From Mangrovitalea sediminis (lineage in GTDB: Bacteria; Pseudomonadota; Gammaproteobacteria; Pseudomonadales; Oleiphilaceae): a stretch of 64,000 nt of DNA. The notes beneath the pieces were generated by a model that saw only the letters and a list, made by a program, of their open reading frames with translations, was not told the DNA's origin and ran no database searches. Shown one piece after another: positions 27,591-36,843 of the stretch. Where the stretch lies: positions 930,001-994,000 of the forward strand of contig NZ_NTLB01000001.1 in the NCBI RefSeq assembly GCF_002514725.1, written 5' to 3'. Both the position numbers and the translations under genes were made by a program. The stretch's first letter is position 1; each line of letters starts with the position of its first letter.

Positions 27591-27851
27591 TTACTTGGTC
27601 TTCTCAGCTTTCTTGGCGGGCTCAGCTTTTTTGCTGGCTGCTTTCTTGTGATGGACCTTCTTCTTGGTATGTTTCTTAACATGTTTTTTGACGTGATGCG
27701 TCTTCTTTGCTTCCTTGCCAGCTGCTTTTCCAGCAGCTTGCTGCGTCGCGGGCGTCTTCTCCGGCTGAGCACCGCCTTCAGCGGCCATGACCGGTGCGCT
27801 GATCAGCGCAGTAGACAGAAGACTGGCAATAACGACACTCCGAACGTTCAT
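27591..27851 (-). CDS. Asr-like Lys/His/Ala-rich periplasmic protein
   Basis: An 86-residue protein. A cleavable signal peptide ends at VMA-AEGG (about residue 23), followed by a low-complexity, strongly basic region with repeats such as HHVKKHVKKHTKKK and KKAEPAKKAEK. Length, signal peptide and composition match the acid-shock protein Asr of enterics, whose histidine- and lysine-rich mature part accumulates in the periplasm at low pH. Homology cannot be proven by eye because the composition is so biased. ATG 27851 follows AGGAGA. It may alternatively be a nucleoid-like or DNA-binding peptide, but the signal peptide argues against that. Confidence 0.7.
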   Translation of the reverse strand: MNVRSVVIASLLSTALISAPVMAAEGGAQPEKTPATQQAAGKAAGKEAKKTHHVKKHVKKHTKKKVHHKKAASKKAEPAKKAEKTK

Positions 27852-28074
27852 GTATTTCTCCTGAGAGTTGAATGCCAATTGGCCCGCGAAGTATCCGGCC
27901 ACTTTGGTTTTCGCGCAATCCGGCAAATTCCGGCTCCCGCACCACAATATTGATCTACGTCATGACAATGGTTGGCGTTACGGATTGCATTTTGCATAAC
28001 GCGTTGGCGAGGACCTCGCCTCCTTCATCCGCTATAATGGCGGCCCCCTAAAATGACGTCAGGAAAGGATCGTT

Positions 28075-30018
28075 ATGCTCAACGCCGACGTGCTCCAGCA
28101 GTTGCGCCAACTCAAGGCCGACATCAAGGCCAACAAGGAGGTGTATCCGGGAACCGTCAAGGCTACTCAGGGTCGCTTCGGCTTCGTCACACTGGACGAC
28201 GGACGTGATATCTACCTGCCACAGGAGCAGATGCAGCGCGTCCTGCCCGGTGATCGCATCGAAGTCACACTTCAGGAAGATGCCAGCGGCAAGACCTTTG
28301 CCGAAGTCGATGCCCTCAAAGCCTCCAGCCTGACCACCTTTGTTGGCCGCTACCTGGTCAAAGGTAACGGCCATTTTGCCGTCCCGGATGTGCCCGGCCT
28401 CAACCGCTGGCTGTTCATTCCGCCCAAGAAACGCCAACAGGCCAAGTCCGGCGACTACCTGTATTGCCGGCTTACGCAGCACCCCTTCCGCGATGGCAAC
28501 CCCCAGGTGGAAGTGCTCAAGGTACTGGGCAACGACGAGACACCGGGTATCGAGCGCGCCTACGCGATGTGTAAATTCAACCTCGTCGAGCAGTGGCCCG
28601 AGGCGGCGCTGAAGGAAGCCCGGGCGCTGACGGCCGATAGCCTGGCTACCGCCGCCCCCGAGCGCCGCGACATGCGTGACCGCGCCTTCGTCACGATCGA
28701 TGCGGCAACGACGCTGGATATGGACGACGCCCTGCATGCCGAAAAAGACGGTGACGGCTGGCGCCTCTGGGTGGCGATCGCCGATCCCACCGCGCTCGTC
28801 GCCGATGGCGGTGCTCTGGAGCAGGCCGCGCGCGAAAGGGCGACCACCGTTTACTTCCCCGGCGACATTCGCCCGATGCTGCCGGACAACGTCAGCACCC
28901 AGCTCTGTTCACTGGTCGCCGGCGAGGATCGACTGGCGCTGATTTGTGAAATCCAGGTGGGCGCGGACGGCACGCTCGGAGACTATGAACTCTATGAAGC
29001 ACTCATTCACTCCCGCGCCAAACTGAGCTACGAACAGGTGGCCTCCTTCCTCGACAGCAAGGTGGACGAAGCCCTGGCCGCACTGGACGACAGCACCCTG
29101 AACGGACTGCACAATCTCGGCGAACTCGCCCAGACCCTGCGCCGCTGGCGGGAAAGTCATGCCCTGCTGACGGAAGACCGCGTCGACTACCGCCTGCGGC
29201 TGGATGACAAGCGGAAGATCCGTTGCATCGATCGCCTGGTTGCGACACCGGCCCATCGCCTGGTGGAAGAGTGTATGGTCGCTGCAAACCGCTGTGCCGC
29301 GGACTTCCTGGGCAAGCGTGCCGGCCACGGACTCTTTATCACCCATGCCGGGCTGCGCAAGGAACGTGTAGAGAACGTCCGCAAACTGCTGGAGGATAAA
29401 TTCCCGGCACTGGCGGAACTGGACCCGTCCACCCCAGAAGGTTTCGCGACACTGCTGCGCAACGCCAACGGACTGAAAGATCCGCTCCCCCTGCGCAGCA
29501 TCGTCACCCGCCAACTGGAGCGCGCCGAGCTTTCCAGTCAGCCGGCACCCCATCAGGGCATGGGCCTGTCAGCGTACACGACCTTTACCTCGCCTCTGCG
29601 CAAATACCTGGATTTCTGCATCCATCGCCTGATCCGCGAGGTACTGCGCAAGGGTGAGGCCAAACCGCTGGATGCCGCTGTGCTGAGCGATCTGCAGCAG
29701 CGTCAGGCACAGGCGAGAGCCGCCGCCAACGACGCCGAGCAATGGCTCAAGTGTCAGTATATCCAGCAGTTCCGTGACCAGGATCTAAGCGGCACCATCG
29801 TGCGTACCTTGCCGGCCGGTTTCACCGTCCGCCTGGACGAGACGGGTATCGAAGGTTTTGTCAGCAGCAAGGATCTCGAGGGCAAATACGCATTCGATCC
29901 GGTGACGCTGACGCTCAGTAACACCGAGCGCAGCTTCACGCTGGAACAGCCGGTCACCGTCAAACTGGCAGATGTCGACGCGCAACGCCGGCAGATCCGT
30001 TTCCAATGGATCGCCTGA
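28075..30018 (+). CDS. rnb: RNase II/R-family 3'-5' exoribonuclease
   Basis: A 647-residue VacB/RNase II-family enzyme. An N-terminal OB/cold-shock region (GTVKATQGRFGFVTLDDGRDIYLP) precedes the RNB catalytic domain, where the metal-binding aspartates sit in FVTIDAATTLDMDDALH. A C-terminal S1 domain follows (FTVRLDETGIEGFVSSKDLEG). The length of about 645 fits RNase II better than RNase R (about 800). It degrades single-stranded RNA from the 3' end. SD GGAAAGGA precedes ATG 28075. A TATAAT box stands at 28033-28038 with no strong -35 partner visible. Confidence 0.9.
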   Translation: MLNADVLQQLRQLKADIKANKEVYPGTVKATQGRFGFVTLDDGRDIYLPQEQMQRVLPGDRIEVTLQEDASGKTFAEVDALKASSLTTFVGRYLVKGNGHFAVPDVPGLNRWLFIPPKKRQQAKSGDYLYCRLTQHPFRDGNPQVEVLKVLGNDETPGIERAYAMCKFNLVEQWPEAALKEARALTADSLATAAPERRDMRDRAFVTIDAATTLDMDDALHAEKDGDGWRLWVAIADPTALVADGGALEQAARERATTVYFPGDIRPMLPDNVSTQLCSLVAGEDRLALICEIQVGADGTLGDYELYEALIHSRAKLSYEQVASFLDSKVDEALAALDDSTLNGLHNLGELAQTLRRWRESHALLTEDRVDYRLRLDDKRKIRCIDRLVATPAHRLVEECMVAANRCAADFLGKRAGHGLFITHAGLRKERVENVRKLLEDKFPALAELDPSTPEGFATLLRNANGLKDPLPLRSIVTRQLERAELSSQPAPHQGMGLSAYTTFTSPLRKYLDFCIHRLIREVLRKGEAKPLDAAVLSDLQQRQAQARAAANDAEQWLKCQYIQQFRDQDLSGTIVRTLPAGFTVRLDETGIEGFVSSKDLEGKYAFDPVTLTLSNTERSFTLEQPVTVKLADVDAQRRQIRFQWIA

Positions 30019-30032
30019 TCCCCTGAGCCACA

Positions 30033-30863
30033 TCAGCGGCCCGCCGAATGGCGGCGCCGCTGCTCTCTCAGCCCCTTCTCTCGCAGGGGCGCACTCAGTT
30101 GCCGGGACAGTACCGGGAAACAGTTCCCCAGCTTCGCCAACCAGCCCCTCCAGCCGGGCAGCAACACTTCGTCCCTCGGGCGCAGGATCAGGCGCTCGAT
30201 CGTCCTGACGACATCGGCAGTGCCTAAGGCACGGGGGGCCGAAAAAGTCAGCGCCGCCTCGTCCCAGTCCTCCTGCAACTTCAGCATCGGCGTTTCGATG
30301 GCGTCTGGACAGACCACCGACACCCGCACCCCCTTCGGTGCCAGTTCCTGGGCCAGCAGCAGGGAAAAACCGCGGACGGCAAACTTGGACGTACTGTAAA
30401 GCCCAATGCCCGGAATCGGCGCAACGCCAGCCAGGGAAGCGATATTGATGATATGGCCATGCCCGGCTTCCACCATGGCCTCGCCAACCACGCGGCAACC
30501 ATGGATCACCCCTTTGACGTTGATATCCAAGTGACGATCGATCTGGTCGTCGGGTGTTTCCAGGATATACCCCGGCAACAGGTAGCCCGCCACGTTGCAA
30601 AGAAGCGACGGCACCCCCCACTCCTCAGACAGCGTCGCCAGATGCGAACGCCATTGCCCGGACTCACGCACATCCAGCGTCACCAGCCTGCAGCGCCGCT
30701 CATCCCAACCCGCATCAGCGGCGGTCCGGCTCAACCCATCGGCATTGATATCGCTGGCCAGCACCTGCCAGCCACCTCGTAACAAAGCCGTTGTCAACGC
30801 CGCGCCCAGACCGCTGGCGCTGCCGGTAACCCAGGCAATACGTGTCGATGGTGCACTCATCAT
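30033..30863 (-). CDS. Short-chain dehydrogenase/reductase
   Basis: A 276-residue SDR. The cofactor motif TGSASGLGAAL is at about 10-20, the NVAG motif and the catalytic YSTSK follow (the serine in INIASLAG), so the fold and chemistry are standard for NAD(P)-dependent alcohol/ketone conversion. It starts by overlapping the stop of the metallo-beta-lactamase-fold gene (ATGA), so they are one operon, transcribed away from AraC. Substrate is unknown. Confidence 0.9.
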   Translation of the reverse strand: MMSAPSTRIAWVTGSASGLGAALTTALLRGGWQVLASDINADGLSRTAADAGWDERRCRLVTLDVRESGQWRSHLATLSEEWGVPSLLCNVAGYLLPGYILETPDDQIDRHLDINVKGVIHGCRVVGEAMVEAGHGHIINIASLAGVAPIPGIGLYSTSKFAVRGFSLLLAQELAPKGVRVSVVCPDAIETPMLKLQEDWDEAALTFSAPRALGTADVVRTIERLILRPRDEVLLPGWRGWLAKLGNCFPVLSRQLSAPLREKGLREQRRRHSAGR

Positions 30864-31981
30864 CGCTTCTCCCCGCTCGTCCTGATCGGAGCGCCATAGG
30901 TCAATTCGCCAAAACTGAAGGTCGGCCGTAACCCGGGGAAGGCCCAATAAGCGGACAATTCAGAGGAGGGAACCACGTTGCAGAAATCGGGGTGACGCCG
31001 GGTCGGCCCGGCAATGGTTTTTTCCATCACCATGGAGATGTATTGATCCAGGCCGGATTCCTGGGTATTCCCATTCAGAATCACTTCCATACCCGTTTCG
31101 AGGGCATAGCGGCGCACGCCGGGAATACGCGAATGCCGCGGCGAGTAGCTGTCGGCGGACACCCCGTTTTCACTACTGACCAACAGGCCGTCGGGTGTAT
31201 GCGCCACCAGTGAGTGATTGCCCTCGGTATGCCCTGGCGAATGCACCAGCGCCACACCGTCGCCCAGTTGCACCGAGCCGGGTAACAGAACGATACGCGC
31301 CGGATCGATCCCTTCGATACCGCGGGGGCAGTACCAGTCCCGCTGAGGCGGCAGCAATGCCTGGGTCGATGCCCACTCCTGCTGCATAACCAGCAGTTTG
31401 GCCCGCGGGAAATAACCCGGCTGGCCATCCGCACCCAACCATTTCCGCACATCCTGGGTATGCAGGTGATCGTAGGAAATGAAATCGACCTGCTCCGGCG
31501 CGATACCCGCGATAGCCAGCGCATCCTCGACCCGGTGCAGAACCGGCGCCAGGAAGCCATCCAGCGGACCCGACAGGGGCCCCATCTGGCGCGAGAGCCG
31601 CTTGAAAAAGGGGGTTTCCCGATTACCGTCGATATCCGATGGCGAGAACAGCAGGGTTTTCAGTCCCACCGGTGAATCGTACTGGATGACGAACATCCGG
31701 TTGAGAATATGCATGTAGGGCGACGGCACGCGAGCCGCGTTATACAGCCCGTAGCGGGTCGGGTATGGCGCACGGATCAGGTCGACGGTGCGGTAATAGC
31801 GGACCGGTGTCCCTTGCCCCAGCATGCGTTCCCGGAAACCTTCAGCCGCCTGACGTACCGATGCCAGCCGGGCTGTCGGTCGGGGGTCATCGCGACAGTG
31901 CTCGAAATCCGTCAACGGTCGAATCCCCAGCGTTTCCAGCTGCTCCGGATCTGCCGGCACAGGAGTCACAATGGCGTTCAT
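30860..31981 (-). CDS. Metallo-beta-lactamase-fold protein with altered metal motif
   Basis: A 373-residue protein of the MBL-fold superfamily. The usual HxHxDH metal motif appears as HLHTQD in YDHLHTQDVRKW, so the Asp-His pair is replaced by Gln-Asp. The later SPGHTEGNHSL still gives a histidine ligand. The change makes a classical two-zinc hydrolase site unlikely, although a mono-metal or other use is possible. It is the first gene of an operon with the SDR, divergent from the AraC gene across a 236-base control region. Function unknown. Confidence 0.82.
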   Translation of the reverse strand: MNAIVTPVPADPEQLETLGIRPLTDFEHCRDDPRPTARLASVRQAAEGFRERMLGQGTPVRYYRTVDLIRAPYPTRYGLYNAARVPSPYMHILNRMFVIQYDSPVGLKTLLFSPSDIDGNRETPFFKRLSRQMGPLSGPLDGFLAPVLHRVEDALAIAGIAPEQVDFISYDHLHTQDVRKWLGADGQPGYFPRAKLLVMQQEWASTQALLPPQRDWYCPRGIEGIDPARIVLLPGSVQLGDGVALVHSPGHTEGNHSLVAHTPDGLLVSSENGVSADSYSPRHSRIPGVRRYALETGMEVILNGNTQESGLDQYISMVMEKTIAGPTRRHPDFCNVVPSSELSAYWAFPGLRPTFSFGELTYGAPIRTSGEKR

Positions 31982-32016
31982 AGAGGCTTCTCTCTTGTCC
32001 GATGGTCAACGCGACA

Positions 32017-32027
32017 TTGTCGGACAA
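32017..32027. promoter_or_regulatory. TTGTCGGACAA palindrome upstream of the MBL gene
   Basis: Perfect 11-base inverted repeat 36 bases upstream of the MBL start. It is the same element as at 19633-19645. A partial copy (TTGTCCGA) lies closer to the MBL start, at 31995-32002. Confidence 0.4.
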
Positions 32028-32075
32028 GATAGTCCTTTTACCCCGAAATGGCACCTCATAACGGCACGGCAACTG

Positions 32076-32093
32076 GTCACAAAACAGTCACAA
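32076..32093. promoter_or_regulatory. GTCACAA direct repeat, candidate AraC binding site
   Basis: GTCACAA occurs at 32076-32082 and 32087-32093, an 11-base period, i.e. same face of the helix. Direct repeats of this spacing are how AraC-family dimers usually bind. Confidence 0.45.
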
Positions 32094-32117
32094 CCCTTGA
32101 TCTGAATCATAAGGGTT
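32092..32117. promoter_or_regulatory. Inverted repeat with FNR/ANR-like core
   Basis: AACCCTT and AAGGGTT form an exact inverted repeat with 12 bases between. Inside it TTGAT-CTGA-ATCAT (32097-32110) matches nine of ten positions of the FNR/ANR box. It overlaps the GTCACAA repeat by two bases. Either anaerobic control or coincidence inside a dyad. Confidence 0.4.
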
Positions 32118-32217
32118 CAACCTGTCTTCTCGTATCGTCTCAATTTGCAGGATGCGGATATACGCGACCCCGCCCCGCGACATTCAATCGGGCTATAAAT
32201 GCGTCGCCGTAACCGTT

Positions 32218-33243
32218 ATGTCAAAAATCGTGAATATGGATCAACCCTTAATCAATCATGCCGTCTGCCTTAAGGCGCCCCTTGCCTTGGTCGGCGAAGC
32301 CCTTCGAAAACAAGTCCCCGGTATCCGAATCCAAGGGAATCCAACAAGTCCGGGTGGCGATCACCAGGCCTTCATGGGTGTTGTTGCCCTCCCCGATATA
32401 CAGGCCACCTATATCAATTACGGACAAGCGGTACAGGTGCAAAGCAGGCACTACGACCATTACAGCATGCTCTGGATAGAGAAGGGACGCGCTGTCGTTT
32501 GTCAGGAGGCGTTCGACAGGATCACCTATGACAAACTGCATTTCCTGCAACCGGACTCACCGCTGGAAATCTTTTATGCCGAGGATACGCCACACCTGGC
32601 GATACGCCTCACCCGGAAATCAGGCAGACAGGAGATCCTCGACCGGATATTCCGGGACACCAAGCCACAGAGTTCACCGGTTTTACGCGATGGCATCATT
32701 CGGGCCTGCCGACAGTTTCTTGAACACCAGCGCCATGTGATCTCTCACAAGGAAAGCCTGAACGGTCTTCAGCAGCTTCGGGAGCAACTCTACAACCTGT
32801 TCCAGTCGAGCCTTGAGGGACGCCCGATCACCTTGCCGGAGATCTCGCCCCTCGACCCCCGCATCCGAAAGGTTGCCAATTTCCTGCGCCAGGAGCCGCG
32901 CTGGGAATACAACGCAAACCTCCTGTGCGAAATGGCGGGTATGAGCCTGCGCGGACTGTACTACGCATTCGAGCGCGCCCTGGGCAGCACGCCCTATCGT
33001 TACCATCGCGCCCAGAAACTGATTCGCGTCCGAGCCGCCTTGTTGGCCGACCATAATCAACGCCACCCCATTGCCTGGCACGCCACCAACGAAGGTTTCT
33101 ATCACCTGAGCCGCTTCGCCGCCCAGTACCGCTCGCTCTTCGGTGAGCTGCCCAGCGAAACCCTGCAGGGCATGCGACAGTTACAATATCCGCTATCGCT
33201 CAGCGCTCTGGGTAACGGCCTCACCCAAAACGAAGAGGAGTAA
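32218..33243 (+). CDS. AraC-family transcriptional regulator
   Basis: A regulator with an N-terminal AraC_binding_2-like domain (about 25-180) and a C-terminal double helix-turn-helix (about 240-320; NANLLCEMAGMSLRGLYYAFERALGSTPYRYHRAQKL). This N-terminal domain is found in regulators of aromatic or amino-acid-derived catabolism. It faces away from the MBL/SDR operon, which is the likely target. The start is unclear: ATG at 32152, 32218 or 32236 all lack a good ribosome-binding site; 32218 is taken as a compromise. Confidence 0.87.
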   Translation: MSKIVNMDQPLINHAVCLKAPLALVGEALRKQVPGIRIQGNPTSPGGDHQAFMGVVALPDIQATYINYGQAVQVQSRHYDHYSMLWIEKGRAVVCQEAFDRITYDKLHFLQPDSPLEIFYAEDTPHLAIRLTRKSGRQEILDRIFRDTKPQSSPVLRDGIIRACRQFLEHQRHVISHKESLNGLQQLREQLYNLFQSSLEGRPITLPEISPLDPRIRKVANFLRQEPRWEYNANLLCEMAGMSLRGLYYAFERALGSTPYRYHRAQKLIRVRAALLADHNQRHPIAWHATNEGFYHLSRFAAQYRSLFGELPSETLQGMRQLQYPLSLSALGNGLTQNEEE

Positions 33244-33363
33244 CAGGTACGGCGGCGAAGCCGTCCTCCCCCAAGCCTGAGCCAAAGGACGCCGCTTAAT
33301 TACCCTTACCAAATATCATCAAGCGCGTGCGCGGAGGCGAGCCTGCGCCTACACTGGCTATTG

Positions 33364-33399
33364 ACGATACCGATAGCAGACTGCGATTCTCGGTATCGT
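33364..33399. promoter_or_regulatory. 10-bp perfect inverted repeat upstream of the transglycosylase gene
   Basis: ACGATACCGA (33364-33373) and TCGGTATCGT (33390-33399) are exact reverse complements, 16 bases apart, and end 34 bases before the start codon. Could be an operator dyad or an RNA stem in the leader. Confidence 0.5.
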
Positions 33400-33432
33400 A
33401 AACCCGGAACATAGTCTCGACAGGTAACCCTC

Positions 33433-34668
33433 ATGTTCGCCGTGCGCCTTTCTCATCGCCCTTTACTGGCAGCCTTTCTCGGCCTCTTTTCCTCGCTGGC
33501 AGCGCTGCCGGCGATTGCCGATGCCCCGTTCGATACCTGTGTTGCCCAACTCCAGAGCCAAGCGCGACAGGATGGCATTTCGGCCAAAGTCGTCGACGAA
33601 TTACTCGGCAAGGTCAGTCATAACCCGACGGTCATTCACCTGGATCGCAAGCAGCCTGAGTTCACCCAGACCTTTGCCGGTTACCTGAACGCCCGCGTGA
33701 CGGACAGCAAGGTGGCCGCCGGTCGCGAACTGCTGGCCGAACACCGTTCGCTGCTCGAACGTGTGGCACACCAGTATGGCGTACCGGCCAAGTACCTGCT
33801 GGCATTCTGGGGCATGGAAACGGATTACGGTCGCTACTTCGGCAAGATGCCGATTGTGGATTCCCTGACCACCCTGGCCTGCAACCAGCGACGCAGCGCA
33901 TTTTTCAGCAAGGAGGTGATAGCCGCCCTGAAAATGGTCGACGAGGGTGCCGTCAAGCCCGCCGACTTCAAGGGTTCCTGGGCCGGAGCCATCGGTAACT
34001 TCCAGTTCCTGCCCTCGGTCTTCCTGCGCTATGCCGTGGATTACGACGGCGACGGCAAGCGGGATGTCTGGCACAGCCTGCCCGACGCCCTGGCCTCCGC
34101 GGCCAACTTCCTGAAAGGTCTGGGCTGGAGCGCCGACACCCGCTGGGGACGCGAAGTCCTCCTGCCCAAAGGCTTTCCCTACCAGGATGCCGGCATCAAC
34201 CAACCGCGCTCGCTGACCGACTGGCACAAGCTGGGCGTTGAAACCGCTTTCGGTAAGCCCCTCCCCCAGGACGATCAGGTCCAGGCGTCACTGGTGATTC
34301 CAGCCGGATACCGCGGACCGGCATTCCTGGTCTATCACAACTTCCATGTCATCATGGATTGGAACCATTCCGAGTATTACGCGCTGTCCGTCGGTTACCT
34401 TGCAGACCGGATTGCCGGTGCGGCTCCCCTGCAGAAAGCACCACCCGTCAATCTTCCGCGTCTGACGCGGGAAGAGGTACAGAGCCTGCAGAGTGAACTG
34501 ACCGCCAAGGGTTTCGACGCCGGACAACCCGACGGCATACTTGGTACCGCAACTCGCAGCGCCATTCGCGATTACCAGCAGCATCACGGCATGATTGCCG
34601 ACGGCTACCCCGGCGAAGAAGTGCTGGCCTCCCTCGGCGTGGGCGACCAGACCGCCGCCAGCCACTGA
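33433..34668 (+). CDS. MltB-type lytic murein transglycosylase with peptidoglycan-binding domain
   Basis: A 411-residue exported enzyme with a signal peptide ending near PAIADA (residues 27-32). The MltB-like catalytic domain (SLT_2) has its catalytic glutamate at E129 in AFWGMETDYG. A PG-binding_1 domain sits at the C-terminus (LQSELTAKGFDAGQPDGILGTATRSAIRDYQ, beginning about residue 350). It cleaves the MurNAc-GlcNAc bond of peptidoglycan with formation of 1,6-anhydro ends. There is no lipobox cysteine at the cleavage site, so it is more likely periplasmic than a lipoprotein. Confidence 0.92.
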   Translation: MFAVRLSHRPLLAAFLGLFSSLAALPAIADAPFDTCVAQLQSQARQDGISAKVVDELLGKVSHNPTVIHLDRKQPEFTQTFAGYLNARVTDSKVAAGRELLAEHRSLLERVAHQYGVPAKYLLAFWGMETDYGRYFGKMPIVDSLTTLACNQRRSAFFSKEVIAALKMVDEGAVKPADFKGSWAGAIGNFQFLPSVFLRYAVDYDGDGKRDVWHSLPDALASAANFLKGLGWSADTRWGREVLLPKGFPYQDAGINQPRSLTDWHKLGVETAFGKPLPQDDQVQASLVIPAGYRGPAFLVYHNFHVIMDWNHSEYYALSVGYLADRIAGAAPLQKAPPVNLPRLTREEVQSLQSELTAKGFDAGQPDGILGTATRSAIRDYQQHHGMIADGYPGEEVLASLGVGDQTAASH

Positions 34669-34690
34669 CCCGGCTTTCGCGCGGGACGAC

Positions 34691-35701
34691 TCAGTTCCCG
34701 CGCAATTCCGCCAACAGGCGATAGGACAGCAGGCGGGCACCGTGGTCGAAGATGGCGCTGTTGACGATCAACTCGTCGACAGCGGTCCTTTCCAGAAAGC
34801 TTTCCAGCCCCTCTCGCACCCGCGCCGGCGAACCGGTAAAGGACGCCGCCAGCTGGGTTTCCACCATAGCCCGTTCAGCGGCACTCCAGAGCCCATCCAT
34901 AGAATCGACCGGTGCGGGTAGCGGCTTGCGTACGCCTCGAATCAGGTTGAGGAACTGTTGCTTGTGGGAGCTTGCCAGCTTCTGCGCCTCGGCATCGGTG
35001 TCCGCCAGATACACGTTTACCCCAGCCATGGCATAAGGTTTGTCGAGCACCGCAGATGGCTGGAAACGATCCCGGTACAGCGACAGGGCCGGCAACAGGT
35101 GTTGCGGCGCAAACTGGCTCGCAAAAGCGAACGGCAGCCCCAATTCGGCGGCCAGACGGGCGCTATAGTCGCTGGACCCCAGCAACCAGATTGGCACATT
35201 CACCCCGGCACCCGGCACCGCCCGGACGGCACGCGGCCGAAGCTGGTCGTCCTCGGGCTCGAAGTATCCGCGCAATTCGGCCACCAGCGCCGGAAAATCC
35301 TCGGCATTACCGACCAGATCCCGCCGCAGAGCCCGCGCCGTCATCGGGTCCGTACCGGGCGCACGCCCAAGTCCCAGATCGATGCGGTCGGGATAGAGTG
35401 ACGCCAAGGTCCCGAACTGTTCGGCAATAATCAACGGGGCGTGGTTGGGCAGCATGACGCCGCCTGCGCCAACGCGGATACGGCGAGTACCGGCGGCGAG
35501 ATGGCCGATCACCACCGAGGTCGCAGAGCTCGCGACGCCCGGCATATTATGATGCTCCGCCACCCAATAGCGCTGGAAGCCCAGCGCTTCCGCCTGACGG
35601 GCGAGATCCAGGCTTTTGCGCAGGGCATCGGCCGGCGTTTCCCCCGTATTGACCGGCACCAGATCCAATACCGATAGGGCCGTATCGGCCAACTTTTTCA
35701 T
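34691..35701 (-). CDS. Luciferase-like (LLM class) flavin oxidoreductase
   Basis: A 336-residue protein with the bacterial luciferase-like TIM-barrel. Typical features are [50 protein letters not shown], the [32 protein letters not shown] run, and [12 protein letters not shown]. These proteins use FMNH2 or F420-like flavin. It belongs to the group that includes many uncharacterised monooxygenase-like proteins, so substrate is unknown. ATG 35701 follows AAGGAG; the longer upstream in-frame start is less likely. It ends 22 bases after the transglycosylase gene's stop on the other strand. Confidence 0.9.
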   Translation of the reverse strand: MKKLADTALSVLDLVPVNTGETPADALRKSLDLARQAEALGFQRYWVAEHHNMPGVASSATSVVIGHLAAGTRRIRVGAGGVMLPNHAPLIIAEQFGTLASLYPDRIDLGLGRAPGTDPMTARALRRDLVGNAEDFPALVAELRGYFEPEDDQLRPRAVRAVPGAGVNVPIWLLGSSDYSARLAAELGLPFAFASQFAPQHLLPALSLYRDRFQPSAVLDKPYAMAGVNVYLADTDAEAQKLASSHKQQFLNLIRGVRKPLPAPVDSMDGLWSAAERAMVETQLAASFTGSPARVREGLESFLERTAVDELIVNSAIFDHGARLLSYRLLAELRGN

Positions 35702-35880
35702 AAAGACTCCTTCGGCCATAACGGCCGACAGCTTCGCGGATATCCCGGGTTATTTTGTCTTTCGACAGGATGTGAGCCAGTTCCAGATATGGCCCAACCG
35801 GCCCGTTGACAGCCCACCCCAACCATTACATTCTTCAATGTCATCATTCAGGCAACCTGCGCCAACGGGAGTCCGTCACC

Positions 35881-36843
35881 ATGCACATCGATTCGCATCG
35901 TCCCAGCGCCTGGGTCTCTGCCAGCGACGGCATTCGACTGGCACTGTACACCTGGGGGGATATCAACAAACCCACCGTCATTCTCGTGCATGGCTACCCC
36001 GACAGCGCCCGGATCTGGAAGCAGGTTGCAGAGAAGTTGGCGAACGACTTTCACGTCGTCGCGTACGATGTGCGGGGCGCCGGGGCTTCGGCCAAACCGG
36101 CCCGGCAACGCGACTACCGGCTGGACTACCTATCCGCCGATCTCTGCGCCGTCATCGACAAAGCCAGCCCGGACCGCCCGGTCCATCTGGTGGCACATGA
36201 CTGGGGATCGATCCAGACCTGGGAGTCGGTCACCGACCCCAAGCTGCGCCCGCGCATCGCATCCTTTACCACCCTGTCCGGCCCCTGCCTCGATCATGTG
36301 GGATTCTGGCTACGCCAGCAACTAAGGGAACGCCGTTTCGGCAAGCTCGCCCGGCAGGCATGGCACTCCTGGTATATCGCAGCCTTCCACCTGCCGCTTC
36401 TTGCGCCCCTGGCCTGGAAATTTGGCGGCAGGCGGTGGCCTGCCTTTATCGCGCGTCTGGAAAACACGCCTGTCGCGCCGGATCCGCTACAAATCGACAA
36501 CGGCCGACGGGGCATCGCCCTGTACCGCGCCAACATGCTACCCCGCCTGCTCCACCCCCGGAACCGGTTTACGGAAGTGCCGGTTCTGCTGCTGGTGGCA
36601 CGCCAGGACCCCTTTGTCGGCCCCGAGCTGTACCTCGGACTGGAGCGCTGGGTTCCTCATCTGGAACGTGAGGATCTCGAGGTGGGCCACTGGTCGCCGT
36701 TGTCACAACCCGCATTGATTGCCGATAGGGTCGCCGCCTTCGTGCGACGCCTCGAAACCTCTACGCGGGGCGCAGCGAAGGGCCAGAGAAAGCCCGTGTC
36801 AGCTCGTCAAAGTGAGCAATCACCCAGTCAGCCTGTCGGATGA
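35881..36843 (+). CDS. Alpha/beta hydrolase of the epoxide-hydrolase/dehalogenase type
   Basis: A 320-residue alpha/beta-hydrolase. VHGYPDSARIW holds the oxyanion-hole segment. The nucleophile is aspartate, not serine: D107 in VAHDWGS. The base histidine is likely in LEVGHWSP. An Asp nucleophile is typical of epoxide hydrolases and haloalkane dehalogenases; the two lid tyrosines that would confirm epoxide hydrolase are not obvious. GGGAG precedes ATG 35881. It ends inside the converging HAD gene by 83 bases. Confidence 0.87.
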   Translation: MHIDSHRPSAWVSASDGIRLALYTWGDINKPTVILVHGYPDSARIWKQVAEKLANDFHVVAYDVRGAGASAKPARQRDYRLDYLSADLCAVIDKASPDRPVHLVAHDWGSIQTWESVTDPKLRPRIASFTTLSGPCLDHVGFWLRQQLRERRFGKLARQAWHSWYIAAFHLPLLAPLAWKFGGRRWPAFIARLENTPVAPDPLQIDNGRRGIALYRANMLPRLLHPRNRFTEVPVLLLVARQDPFVGPELYLGLERWVPHLEREDLEVGHWSPLSQPALIADRVAAFVRRLETSTRGAAKGQRKPVSARQSEQSPSQPVG

